Part shown: piece after piece, positions 24,770 to 31,766 of the stretch
Layout: each line of letters begins with the position of its first letter
Numbering within the stretch: the first letter of the stretch is position 1
Assembly: GCA_903835075.1 (NCBI GenBank)
Contig: CAILLM010000009.1
Coordinates: forward strand, 44,134 to 108,133
DNA length: 64,000 nucleotides
Reading direction: 5' to 3'
From: Candidatus Staskawiczbacteria bacterium
GTDB taxonomy: Bacteria; Patescibacteria; Paceibacteria; Paceibacterales; Staskawiczbacteraceae
Translations under genes and position numbers: made by a program
The notes under the pieces: model-generated
Databases searched by the model: none
What the model was told of the DNA's origin: nothing
What the model saw: the letters and a program-made list of their open reading frames with translations, nothing else

Positions 24770-24813
24770 GATTGTGTTGAAACTTTATTGAAAAAGGAGT
24801 AAATTATACTAAT

Positions 24814-25653
24814 ATGGATAAAAAAATCCTTTCCGGAATTAAACAAAAGCCATACTTCACTGAGGGAAATTTTGTTTTATATAATCAAGATAGTATTGAG
24901 CTGCTTAAAGAGCTACCAGAAAATTCTATTGATATGATTTTTGCCGATCCTCCATATAATTTATCAAATGGGGGATTTAGCGTGCATGCAGGGAAAATGG
25001 TTAGCGTTAATAAGGGAGATTGGGATAAGAGCAGGGGCTTTGATGGTGATTATGAATTTCACTATAAATGGTTGGAAGCCTGTAAAAGAGTCTTAAAGCC
25101 TGGCGGAACATTATGGGTTAGCGGTACATATCATTCAATATATCAGTGTGGGTTTGCTTTACAGTCCTTGGGTTATCATATTTTAAACGATATATCTTGG
25201 TTTAAACCAAATGCTAGTCCAAATTTAAGTTGCAGGTTTTTCACCGCCAGCCACGAGACCTTAATATGGGCAAGAAAGGACAAAAAGGCAAAACATACTT
25301 TTAATTATGATCTAATGAAAAATGGTAACTGGCCCGAAGATCAATTAAAAAAACCAAATCTCCAAATGCGTTCTGTTTGGGCAATAGGAACCCCAAGACC
25401 AAATGAAAAAAGGTTTGGCAAGCATCCAACTCAAAAACCAATAGATTTACTTAATAGAATTGTATTGGCGAGTACGAACAAAAATGATGTTGTCTTAGAT
25501 CCTTTTACCGGAAGCTCAACTACTGGGCTTGTTGCAACCACGAGTGGAAGAAAATTTATTGGAATTGATACAGAAAAAAAATATTTAGATTTATCGATTA
25601 AAAGATTAAAAGATTTAAATCAAAATATAAAAAATATAATTAAATTCGCTTAA
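24814..25653 (+). CDS. Type II DNA adenine methyltransferase, DpnA-like beta class
   Basis: The catalytic motif IV DPPY is at residues 45-48 near the N-terminus, and the SAM-binding motif DPFTGSSTTG is at about 229-238, the beta-class order. The string FADPPYNLSNGGFSVHAGK followed by VNKGDWDK and the later NLSCRFFTASHETLIWARK closely resembles DpnA (M2.DpnII) and relatives. DpnA methylates GATC, but the target of this enzyme cannot be inferred with certainty; GATC is common in the window. It lies 1 nt ahead of the endonuclease gene. The ATG is 4 nt after a TATACT box (24805-24810). Confidence 0.9.
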   Translation: MDKKILSGIKQKPYFTEGNFVLYNQDSIELLKELPENSIDMIFADPPYNLSNGGFSVHAGKMVSVNKGDWDKSRGFDGDYEFHYKWLEACKRVLKPGGTLWVSGTYHSIYQCGFALQSLGYHILNDISWFKPNASPNLSCRFFTASHETLIWARKDKKAKHTFNYDLMKNGNWPEDQLKKPNLQMRSVWAIGTPRPNEKRFGKHPTQKPIDLLNRIVLASTNKNDVVLDPFTGSSTTGLVATTSGRKFIGIDTEKKYLDLSIKRLKDLNQNIKNIIKFA

Positions 25654-25654
25654 T

Positions 25655-26425
25655 ATGGCAAATAGTAAATCATGGGATAAAATTTTTAGAGATTATAAAA
25701 TTCTAGAACATAATTTTGATAAGGAGCCATTTAAATTATCTGCGTTACAGATTAAAAAATCTTGTCAAAAATTTAAAGATACGAGCGAGAAAGAAGTTCG
25801 CATACTTTGCAAGCAAGATACTAGAGAACAAAGACCCGAAATTTTTATAAAGAATGGTTTGTTTTTGTTACCAGTTAAAAACGGTTTCTATAACATTATA
25901 AAAGGAGAGGGTTATGTCGACATTCCTACTATTGATAATGAAATAATCATATATGCCTCTAAACTGGATTTTAAGCTAGACACGGCGGGTATTGGTGATT
26001 CTGAAATGCAACACTTAGATTATGCTTATGCGGCAAGTTTGATTAGAACTTTTGCAGAGGATCCTTCCTTAGTTTTAACTATACGTGGAAGGAAATATAC
26101 ACCCAATTTTAATTTTTATGTAGGAAAACAACTAATCGATGTTTCTAGCGTGCAGACTGAGGTGGACGCTGGATATGAAGGTAAGAAACAAATTGTTTTG
26201 ATCGAAGCTAAAAATTTTAATGCTAGCAATATTATAATAAGACAACTATTCTATCCATATCGGCAATGGCAGGAACATACGAATAAAAAAGTAGTAACAT
26301 TATTTTTTGATAAAGATCTTGGCGGAAACGTGTATTCAATATGGCAATTTGAGTTTAGTAATCCTCAAGATTATAATAGTATCAAGCTTGTTAAATCTGG
26401 AAAATTTAAAATAGAAGAAAAATAG
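25655..26425 (+). CDS. Type II restriction endonuclease, PD-(D/E)xK type
   Basis: 256 aa. The region after residue 165 reads QTEVDAGYEG followed by IVLIEAKN, which fits the D-(x)n-E-x-K nuclease core with the EAK triad at about 183-185. The N-terminal part (CKQDTREQRP) and a C-terminal beta-rich part have no clear match. Its position 1 nt after an adenine methyltransferase makes it the cognate restriction enzyme. It belongs to a family seen with DpnA-like methylases, though I cannot name its specificity. A copy of the polar 10-mer lies 10 nt after the stop. Confidence 0.8.
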   Translation: MANSKSWDKIFRDYKILEHNFDKEPFKLSALQIKKSCQKFKDTSEKEVRILCKQDTREQRPEIFIKNGLFLLPVKNGFYNIIKGEGYVDIPTIDNEIIIYASKLDFKLDTAGIGDSEMQHLDYAYAASLIRTFAEDPSLVLTIRGRKYTPNFNFYVGKQLIDVSSVQTEVDAGYEGKKQIVLIEAKNFNASNIIIRQLFYPYRQWQEHTNKKVVTLFFDKDLGGNVYSIWQFEFSNPQDYNSIKLVKSGKFKIEEK

Positions 26426-26435
26426 GATCATTTTA

Positions 26436-26445
26436 TTGTGCGACA
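26436..26445 (+). repeat. polar 10-mer TTGTGCGACA, copy 2
   Basis: Starts 10 nt after the restriction endonuclease stop codon, in gene direction. Preceded by A, followed by AA. Confidence 0.75.
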
Positions 26446-26465
26446 AATTGATAAATAATTGTTGA

Positions 26466-27128
26466 ATGGAAATGAAAAAAAATAAAAATATTAAAATTAT
26501 ACTACCAACCGGATATATAAATATATCTATTCCAAAAATAACCATGAAGTTAGAATCTGGATATTTAATTACCTCTAATAAGGAAAAATGCAGAGGGTTA
26601 ATTGAGGAGTCGCCCCTAAATGACAACGATATTATTGATATATTAGTAAGTCTTCATCTAGTTTTAGAAGTGGGTCTAAATACGATGTATCGACACTTGA
26701 TGTTAAGGGATATAAAGAAAGATATAGATAAATTTGAGATTATGAAAAATATAGATAATATAAATTTTATCGATAAGACGATAATGTTTATATACAACTC
26801 TAAATTTGATTTTGAAGGCAAGCTTGGCGAAGCCACAAGATATCATAGCATTATTAACGCGCTTCGTGATTTTTCTGGGGTGAGAAATAAACTGCTTCAT
26901 GGCCATTCAATAAGTACAATATCAGATGGGGAGAAAATTAAAAATTCAGAGGTTAAAAATATGCTTAATCCTGGTTTTTTGAAGGAGCAAATTGGAAAAT
27001 TCTGTTTTATTATGGAGGGTATGCGTTTTTATTTAAACTGTTTGGACTCTGGGACGAGTGATGCCGACAAGGAACAATTTAGCAAATCGTATTTGGACGA
27101 TAGTTTTTTACCTTTACTAAGAACATAG
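26466..27128 (+). CDS. HEPN-like protein next to restriction-modification genes
   Basis: 220 aa, very A+T-rich. The helical middle part contains SGVRNKLLHGH with R-N-K-L-L-H at about residues 140-145, the Rx4H signature of HEPN ribonuclease domains. The preceding helices (IINALRDF) fit the four-helix HEPN core. The N-terminal 60 residues look like a beta module. No family is named with confidence. Its place right after a restriction-modification pair suggests a defense role such as abortive infection, but this is inference. ATG 26472 is an alternative start. Confidence 0.5.
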   Translation: MEMKKNKNIKIILPTGYINISIPKITMKLESGYLITSNKEKCRGLIEESPLNDNDIIDILVSLHLVLEVGLNTMYRHLMLRDIKKDIDKFEIMKNIDNINFIDKTIMFIYNSKFDFEGKLGEATRYHSIINALRDFSGVRNKLLHGHSISTISDGEKIKNSEVKNMLNPGFLKEQIGKFCFIMEGMRFYLNCLDSGTSDADKEQFSKSYLDDSFLPLLRT

Positions 27129-27140
27129 ATTCTATTTATA

Positions 27141-27150
27141 TTGTGCGACA
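27141..27150 (+). repeat. polar 10-mer TTGTGCGACA, copy 3
   Basis: Starts 12 nt after the HEPN-like gene stop, in gene direction. Confidence 0.75.
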
Positions 27151-27213
27151 CTTTAATAAACTCAGCGTAGGCGTAACGTCGCGAAAGATACCTTTACCGA
27201 ACAAGCAAAGAAT

Positions 27214-27239
27214 CCATCTTTTAATTGAGGTGGTTTTTT
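27214..27239 (+). terminator. intrinsic terminator overlapping the next promoter
   Basis: CCATCTT/GAGGTGG stem (27214-27233), loop TTAATT, six T. The 3' arm contains the -35 box of the following gene. Confidence 0.7.
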
Positions 27240-27253
27240 GTTGGTGGTATAAT
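27225..27253 (+). promoter_or_regulatory. promoter giving a leaderless transcript of the 27259 gene
   Basis: TTGAGG (27225-27230), 17-nt spacer, TATAAT (27248-27253). The ATG begins 6 nt after the -10 box, so transcription should start on or next to it. Confidence 0.7.
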
Positions 27254-27258
27254 AAAAT

Positions 27259-27564
27259 ATGAAAAATATATTTAAAAATTACGCAGACTATTTTAAAGAT
27301 AACCCACATGGTTATTGGTTCAGAAAAAAGCTTTATGGGTGGGGGTGGACGCCCGTAACGTGGCAGGGGTGGCTTGTTGTGGGTGTATATATTCTATGTA
27401 TTACCTTATTTGCTTTTACAATAGATGAAAACTCACCACCAAACGAATTGATGTTTACGTTTTTTCTTCCTATCGCTTTACTAACGGCCGTGCTTATTCG
27501 CATAGCATACAAAAAAGGTGAAAAGCCAAGCTGGCAGTGGGGGCCACCTAAGAAAGACAAATAA
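27259..27564 (+). CDS. small two-helix membrane protein
   Basis: 101 aa. A conserved-looking N-terminal stretch GYWFRKKLYGWGWTPVTWQGW leads into a first transmembrane helix (about residues 37-55), then a short loop and a second helix (about 66-84) and a polar tail. Aromatic-rich WGWTP motifs of this kind occur in small membrane proteins of other Parcubacteria, from memory. Function unknown. Expressed from its own promoter with essentially no leader, 61 nt ahead of msrB. Confidence 0.65.
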   Translation: MKNIFKNYADYFKDNPHGYWFRKKLYGWGWTPVTWQGWLVVGVYILCITLFAFTIDENSPPNELMFTFFLPIALLTAVLIRIAYKKGEKPSWQWGPPKKDK

Positions 27565-27625
27565 ATTATATAAATTATATCGCTACGCTAAAAAATTTAA
27601 AAAATTAACAGTAAAAATTTTCGAT

Positions 27626-27988
27626 ATGGATGAAGAAGAAATAAAAAATAAATTAACTCCAGAGCAATACAAAGTTTTAAGGGAGAAGGGGACAGAAGTC
27701 CCTTTTACGGGGAAATATGTGCACAAAACAGAAAATGGAAACTATGTTTGCATGGTGTGTGGCAACCTTTTATTTTCATCTGATGCTCAATTTGATTCTG
27801 GCACTGGCTGGCCGAGTTTTGATAAGCCCATTGAAGGGTCGGTTGAATATAAAGATGACCACGGAGCAACCGAGATAATTTGTTCAAACTGTAAATCTCA
27901 TTTGGGGCATGTTTTTAATGATGGCCCAACAGAAACGGGAAAGAGATATTGTATAAATTCAGTTTGTTTAAACTTAAAAAATAAATAA
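27626..27988 (+). CDS. msrB: peptide methionine (R)-S-oxide reductase
   Basis: Reduces the R form of methionine sulfoxide, complementing msrA. ATG 27626 gives 120 aa, the normal size; an earlier in-frame start would overlap the upstream gene. The zinc pairs CMVC and CSNC, the segment FDSGTGWPSF and the catalytic Cys in RYCINSV are all present. An extra Cys replaces a Ser just after the catalytic motif (CINSVCL). The gene lies in the same accessory block as msrA. Confidence 0.95.
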   Translation: MDEEEIKNKLTPEQYKVLREKGTEVPFTGKYVHKTENGNYVCMVCGNLLFSSDAQFDSGTGWPSFDKPIEGSVEYKDDHGATEIICSNCKSHLGHVFNDGPTETGKRYCINSVCLNLKNK

Positions 27989-28050
27989 CGCGTTGTGTGT
28001 ATTAAATTTTTTAATACGATTTGATATAATAATCATAGATTGGGTTAAAG

Positions 28051-28132
28051 TTATCTACGGTTGGAGTCAGTTGACATAATCTTATCTACGGATTATACTA
28101 TTAATCGTAGATAGTAAATAACATATCTACGG
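28051..28132 (+). promoter_or_regulatory. fic promoter with four repeated operator sites
   Basis: Promoter TTGACA (28071-28076), 17-nt spacer, TATACT (28094-28099). The site TATCTACGG occurs at 28052-28060, 28083-28091 and 28124-28132, and its inverse CGTAGATA at 28106-28113. Direct copies are 31 and 41 bp apart, about 3 and 4 helical turns. They lie before, within and after the promoter, as expected for autoregulation by a DNA-binding protein. Confidence 0.75.
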
Positions 28133-28153
28133 TTCAATAAAGGAACAAAACAT

Positions 28154-29281
28154 ATGAGAAGCGGAAAATATATCAGCCAAGTATCTAAAGATAAAATTCC
28201 ATACAAGGCATTCAGCCCGGGGAATTTACCATTCAAAATTAATTTTGACGAAGAGCTTCAATCCTTACTTTCTAAGGCTGACTTAGCATTGGGGAGACTG
28301 GATGGAATTGCTGAAACATTACCTGATGTTGATTTTTTCATTTTGATGTATATCAGAAAGGAGGCCACGCTTTCCAGCCAAGTTGAAGGGACACAAGCCA
28401 CCTTCGCGGATGTTTTGAATGCAGAAGCAAAAATAGAAGACTTAGAAATACATAAAGATGTAGACGAAATTTTGAATTATGTTGATGCAATGAATTATGG
28501 ACTAACTGGCTTAAAAAAAATCCCCTTATCTTTAAGGTTAATAAAAGAGATCCATCGACTTCTACTTTCAGGTGTTAGGGGTGAATGGAAAGAGCCAGGA
28601 GAATTTAAGAAAACACAGAATTGGGTTGGAGGAACCGCTATTGAAAGAGCGTCTTTTATTCCTTGCCCACCACAAGAAGTGATGGCGGCTCTGGATAACT
28701 TTGAAAAATTTCTGCATCAAAATTCTCAACTTCCAGTTCTAATTAAAACTGGTTTAATACATAGTCAGTTTGAAAATATTCACCCATTTTTAGATGGTAA
28801 CGGCAGAATCGGTAGACTTTTAATTACATTTTATTTGTGCCAACAGAAATCTTTGGACAAACCGTTGCTATATCTTTCAGATTTTTTTAAGAAATATCGC
28901 CAAGAGTATTATGACAGACTCAATGCAGTTCACGAAAAAGACGATATAGAAGGCTGGCTTAAATTTTTTCTTGAAGGAGTAGCCACAACTGCAAGTCAGG
29001 CTGTCGAAACAAGTAAAAAGATAATTAAACTGAAAGAAGCGGATATAAAAAAAATAGCAACCCTTGGTAGATCCACTATCAAGGCTATGGTAGTTTTTAG
29101 TTATTTATTTCACACACCAACCGTAAGGGTGAAAGATGTAGAAAAAATTACGGGATTAAAAAATCCTAATGCTTTAGCATTAATAAGTAAATTAGTGAAA
29201 ATAGAAATTCTAAAAGAAATTACAGGCAGAAAAAGAAACAAAGTTTTTAGATATCAAAACTACGTAAACCTTTTCGAGTAA
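28154..29281 (+). CDS. Fic-family AMP transferase with winged-helix C-terminus
   Basis: Fic enzymes attach AMP or similar groups to target proteins. The catalytic motif HPFLDGNGRIGR starts at about residue 210. The N-terminal inhibitory helix SSQVEG at about 74-79 fits [S/T]xxxE[G/N], marking a class II, self-inhibited Fic. The last 70 residues (VRVKDVEKITGLKNPNALALISKL) look like a winged helix-turn-helix, so the protein probably also binds DNA. Repeated TATCTACGG sites around its promoter are plausible operators. It has 375 aa. It ends 6 nt before a copy of the polar 10-mer. Confidence 0.92.
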   Translation: MRSGKYISQVSKDKIPYKAFSPGNLPFKINFDEELQSLLSKADLALGRLDGIAETLPDVDFFILMYIRKEATLSSQVEGTQATFADVLNAEAKIEDLEIHKDVDEILNYVDAMNYGLTGLKKIPLSLRLIKEIHRLLLSGVRGEWKEPGEFKKTQNWVGGTAIERASFIPCPPQEVMAALDNFEKFLHQNSQLPVLIKTGLIHSQFENIHPFLDGNGRIGRLLITFYLCQQKSLDKPLLYLSDFFKKYRQEYYDRLNAVHEKDDIEGWLKFFLEGVATTASQAVETSKKIIKLKEADIKKIATLGRSTIKAMVVFSYLFHTPTVRVKDVEKITGLKNPNALALISKLVKIEILKEITGRKRNKVFRYQNYVNLFE

Positions 29282-29287
29282 TTTTTA

Positions 29288-29297
29288 TTGTGCGACA
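29288..29297 (+). repeat. polar 10-mer TTGTGCGACA, copy 4
   Basis: Starts 6 nt after the fic stop codon, in gene direction. Preceded by A, followed by AAA. Confidence 0.75.
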
Positions 29298-29311
29298 AAA
29301 CATTATTAAAT

Positions 29312-29341
29312 AAAAAGTAGGGAATTAAGCCCTACTTTTTT
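29312..29341. terminator. bidirectional terminator at the strand switch
   Basis: AAAAAGTAGGG/CCCTACTTTTT with a 7-nt loop serves fic on + and the 29332 gene on -. The - strand stop codon lies inside the stem. Confidence 0.88.
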
Positions 29342-29592
29342 GGTCTATGCGGACAGCCGGGCCAACAGCAGGGCCGACGCATTTCATCTATAAGTTCCGA
29401 GCAAACTCTTTTAACGTGGTCGGCTCTTGTTTCAGCTCCTTTAACTGAAATAGTCCAACAGATCCACTCGTTGCGAGATAGTGGAGTTATGTCTTCCCAT
29501 TTTGCCAATGCTTTTGGATTGGCGAGTAATGCCTTTTTTAAATCAGCTGGTAATTCGTGCACTACACCATTTGAAATATTTTTATTAACCAT
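29332..29592 (-). CDS. YdeI/OmpD-associated (OmdA) domain protein
   Basis: 86 aa. The sequence LPADLKKALLANPKALAKWEDI, ITPLSRNEWICWTISVKGAETRADHVKRV fits the small OmdA/YdeI helical domain (usual form 'RREYxxWIxxAKxxETRxxRIxxxxxxL'). A Cys-rich end PCCWPGCPHRPKK is added. In other bacteria such domains have been linked to bacteriocin tolerance and envelope stress; the activity is not known. The stop lies within a bidirectional terminator. It follows the recombinase gene by 15 nt and is likely co-transcribed. Confidence 0.75.
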   Translation of the reverse strand: MVNKNISNGVVHELPADLKKALLANPKALAKWEDITPLSRNEWICWTISVKGAETRADHVKRVCSELIDEMRRPCCWPGCPHRPKK

Positions 29593-29607
29593 ATTATTAA
29601 TACGTTT

Positions 29608-30603
29608 TTATTTTTTATCTGGATCACTGTGGAATTGGTGATGTATGTCACGCAATCGTTTATTTGTTACGTGCGTATAAATTTGAGTCGTTGCGATATT
29701 TGAGTGGCCAAGAAATTCCTGAATGCTACGAAGGTCAACTCCTTGATTCATTAAATCTGTTGCATAACTGTGGCGCAATGTGTGCGGAGTTGTGAAAACT
29801 GGAATGCCTGAAAGTAGGGCATATTTTTTTACAATGCGTTCAATTGAACGCGGGGTGAGCCTTGGATCAGCTTTTTCGGACTTGTCGCCTGCACTGAGCG
29901 TAGCCGAAGGGCGAAAGTTTATAAACAAGGCTTTTGAATGCATACTTTTTGCAGCGTTCCTAATTTCTAAATATTTTTTTATATATTCTAGCGCGCGTTC
30001 AGAAAAATAAACTGTGCGAGGTTTTCCACCTTTTCCAATTATTCCAAGTTCTAAATCTTTTCTGTTTTTTAAGTTTTCAAATTGTTCGAGGTTTAACGCA
30101 ACTAATTCTGCAATACGCAAACCAGTTGAAAAAAAGCTCTCTAAAATAGCGCGGTCCCTGATACTTATATCATCCTTAGGATCTATAGATGACAAAAGCT
30201 TGGCAATTTGATCTAAGGTAAGGAATTTTATGCTTTTTAGGCCTCTATCTGCCTTTGCAAGGGCTATTTTGTCAGGAGGGGTGCATTGTATGTCTTTTGC
30301 CACAAAATAGCCCAAAAGGGCTCTTAGGGCTATTAAATAGTAGTTTTGTGTGCCTTTGCCTAGCAATTTGCCCGTAGCAGGGCTTGGGGTGCGGGAAAGG
30401 TACAAACGGTATGCCCAAATATGCTCCGAGGTCAATTGATGGGGGAGAATAGAGCTATTTTTACTTATATCAAGCCAGCTAAAAAATTTAATTAAATAAT
30501 TTTTATAATTCTCCTGAGTATTTTTTCTTAAACCTTTTTCAACTTCACAAAAATCAAGAAAATCTTGAAGATGTTGTTTAATTGGTTTGTTAGAATTATT
30601 CAT
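29608..30603 (-). CDS. tyrosine recombinase, XerC/XerD type
   Basis: Site-specific recombinase of 331 aa. It has an N-terminal SAM-like core-binding domain (residues 1-110) and a catalytic domain with Arg163 (GLRIAEL), Lys191/194, His274-x-x-Arg277 (HTLRHS), His300 (LGHSN) and Tyr309 (IYTHV), the complete catalytic set. Residues 231-241 (RPSATLSAGDK) are encoded by a GC-rich short repeat inserted in frame. It is slightly longer than the usual 298 aa Xer for that reason. It may serve chromosome dimer resolution, since it lies at the strand switch. An integrase role is the alternative, but no phage or transposon genes flank it. Confidence 0.9.
   Translation of the reverse strand: MNNSNKPIKQHLQDFLDFCEVEKGLRKNTQENYKNYLIKFFSWLDISKNSSILPHQLTSEHIWAYRLYLSRTPSPATGKLLGKGTQNYYLIALRALLGYFVAKDIQCTPPDKIALAKADRGLKSIKFLTLDQIAKLLSSIDPKDDISIRDRAILESFFSTGLRIAELVALNLEQFENLKNRKDLELGIIGKGGKPRTVYFSERALEYIKKYLEIRNAAKSMHSKALFINFRPSATLSAGDKSEKADPRLTPRSIERIVKKYALLSGIPVFTTPHTLRHSYATDLMNQGVDLRSIQEFLGHSNIATTQIYTHVTNKRLRDIHHQFHSDPDKK
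29891..29911 (-). repeat. intragenic GC-rich repeat in the Xer gene (TGAGC...CCGAA family)
   Basis: The + strand reads GCACTGAGCGTAGCCGAAGG. It encodes part of RPSATLSAGDK in frame. It belongs to the same family as sites at 49652, 56472 and 56373. Confidence 0.7.
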
Positions 30604-30679
30604 TGTTTTAGATGAATCTTAATTGGGCCCCTTGGGATACGTCGCTTTACCTACATTTTGCGACATTGCCTCTATCTCT

Positions 30680-30707
30680 ATAATACACCCCCCTCAGCCC
30701 AGGTCAA
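30680..30707 (-). promoter_or_regulatory. promoter of the Xer gene
   Basis: On the - strand: TTGACC (30702-30707), 16-nt spacer, TATTAT (30680-30685), about 77 nt upstream of the start codon. Confidence 0.65.
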
Positions 30708-30735
30708 GGTCAAAATAGACGACCTAAACATCAAC

Positions 30736-31146
30736 TTATTTTGTGGGTGTTGTAACAGGCGGACAATTTTGCGGAGTCCCCGGCTTTGTAATACTATTGG
30801 CAATTCCAGAAAAATAATTTTCAGTTTTTTTTAAAATATTTTCAGAATTATTTTTTTTGTCAGTTGAATTAACAATTATTACTGCTGCTCCCCCGCTTTT
30901 AGACCCTTCTGCTACTTTTGAGACGACGTTTGTATTAACCCATGCAGATCCTTTTGACAGCTGGGCACCTGCCTGATTATTTGCTGCTGAGATGAGGTTT
31001 TGACCAACCTGCTTAAAATATATTTGCTGGCTTAAAAAAACAAACACTAAAATAAAAATTATTGCAATTACTGGTAAAATAAAATTCTTTTCCACGGGTC
31101 TGCGAGCGAGGCGAACAGATTTGCTTCGGAAATCAAGCCCAGACAT
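30736..31146 (-). CDS. membrane-anchored hypothetical protein
   Basis: 136 aa. A basic N-terminus (RSKSVRLARRPVEK) precedes a strong transmembrane helix (about residues 22-41). The outer part is polar, Ser/Asn/Lys-rich and ends PQNCPPVTTPTK. No family is recognised. The N-terminal VRLARRPVE stretch is encoded by a GC-rich segment (31092-31115) that resembles other short inserted repeats in the window. There is no clear operon partner. Confidence 0.5.
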   Translation of the reverse strand: MSGLDFRSKSVRLARRPVEKNFILPVIAIIFILVFVFLSQQIYFKQVGQNLISAANNQAGAQLSKGSAWVNTNVVSKVAEGSKSGGAAVIIVNSTDKKNNSENILKKTENYFSGIANSITKPGTPQNCPPVTTPTK

Positions 31147-31187
31147 ATCTTACACATTGCGGGTTTGATTTACGCTGAACACCTTAC

Positions 31188-31216
31188 TGGGTTAATTATA
31201 TATTATGTCGCACAAT
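31188..31216 (-). other. candidate dif-like Xer site (speculative)
   Basis: On the - strand a GTGCG-ACATAAT stretch and an A+T centre TATATAAT follow polar 10-mer copy 5. It resembles the XerC arm and centre of E. coli dif with one inserted base. The XerD arm match is weak. It lies about 0.6 kb from a Xer gene and at the strand switch. Confidence 0.25.
31206..31215 (-). repeat. polar 10-mer TTGTGCGACA, copy 5
   Basis: Starts 5 nt after the stop codon of the exonuclease gene, in gene direction (- strand). Preceded by A. Confidence 0.75.
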
Positions 31217-31220
31217 AGTT

Positions 31221-31766
31221 TTATTTAGCGAACTGTGCGGGGTCTGCAATAAATTTTAAATAAGCTTCTCGTAATAAACGGGAGTCGTCTAATGCGTTGT
31301 GTTGGTTATATTTTGAGCGGTCAATTCCTAATTTGTTTAAAAGCTCAGCATTGTTTTCTGAATAATAAGCTTCTGGGTCTATTCCATAAGAAAACAGCAT
31401 TGTGGCGAAATCAACAGACACTAAATGAAATGGATTTTCTGAATTTTCATCAACTGACATAAATAATTCCTGCCAAAAAATATTATCGTCCTGATTAATG
31501 TATCCAACCATATATGGTTTTGTGTCACCAACAAATTCTCTTATTTTTTCAACTGCGCTTTCTTTGCTTATTTTTTTACCTGAAAGAAACGGTAATACAT
31601 GTTGTTTTACCCAATCACTTTCTTCCCCGCTGTAATCTAACTCAACATATAATTCTTCGCCGTTAAATTTTACCAAACCAATTGAAATTAGCTGGGCCTT
31701 GTTTGGGTTTAAGCTGGTAAATTCTGTGTCAAAAAATATTATATTATCGGAAAAAGGTTTTATCAT
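31221..31766 (-). CDS. DEDDh-type 3'-5' exonuclease-like protein
   Basis: 181 aa. ExoI motif FFDTEFTSL (Asp-x-Glu) lies near residue 12, and the final motif HNALDDSRLL carries the His and Asp of the DEDDh RNase T/DnaQ superfamily. The middle part GYINQDDNIFWQ contains the ExoII-like Asp. It could degrade RNA ends or DNA. It overlaps gltX by one base, so the genes are co-translated. There is no helicase or polymerase domain. Confidence 0.82.
   Translation of the reverse strand: MIKPFSDNIIFFDTEFTSLNPNKAQLISIGLVKFNGEELYVELDYSGEESDWVKQHVLPFLSGKKISKESAVEKIREFVGDTKPYMVGYINQDDNIFWQELFMSVDENSENPFHLVSVDFATMLFSYGIDPEAYYSENNAELLNKLGIDRSKYNQHNALDDSRLLREAYLKFIADPAQFAK

Noticed and set aside
24814..26425. 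Avoidance of GATC as target of the DpnA-like enzyme
   Set aside because: GATC is seen many times in the window, so no avoidance; the target cannot be inferred from this.
28051..28132. CRISPR-like array at the fic promoter
   Set aside because: Repeats are only 8-9 bp, mixed in direction and overlap a promoter; no cas genes.
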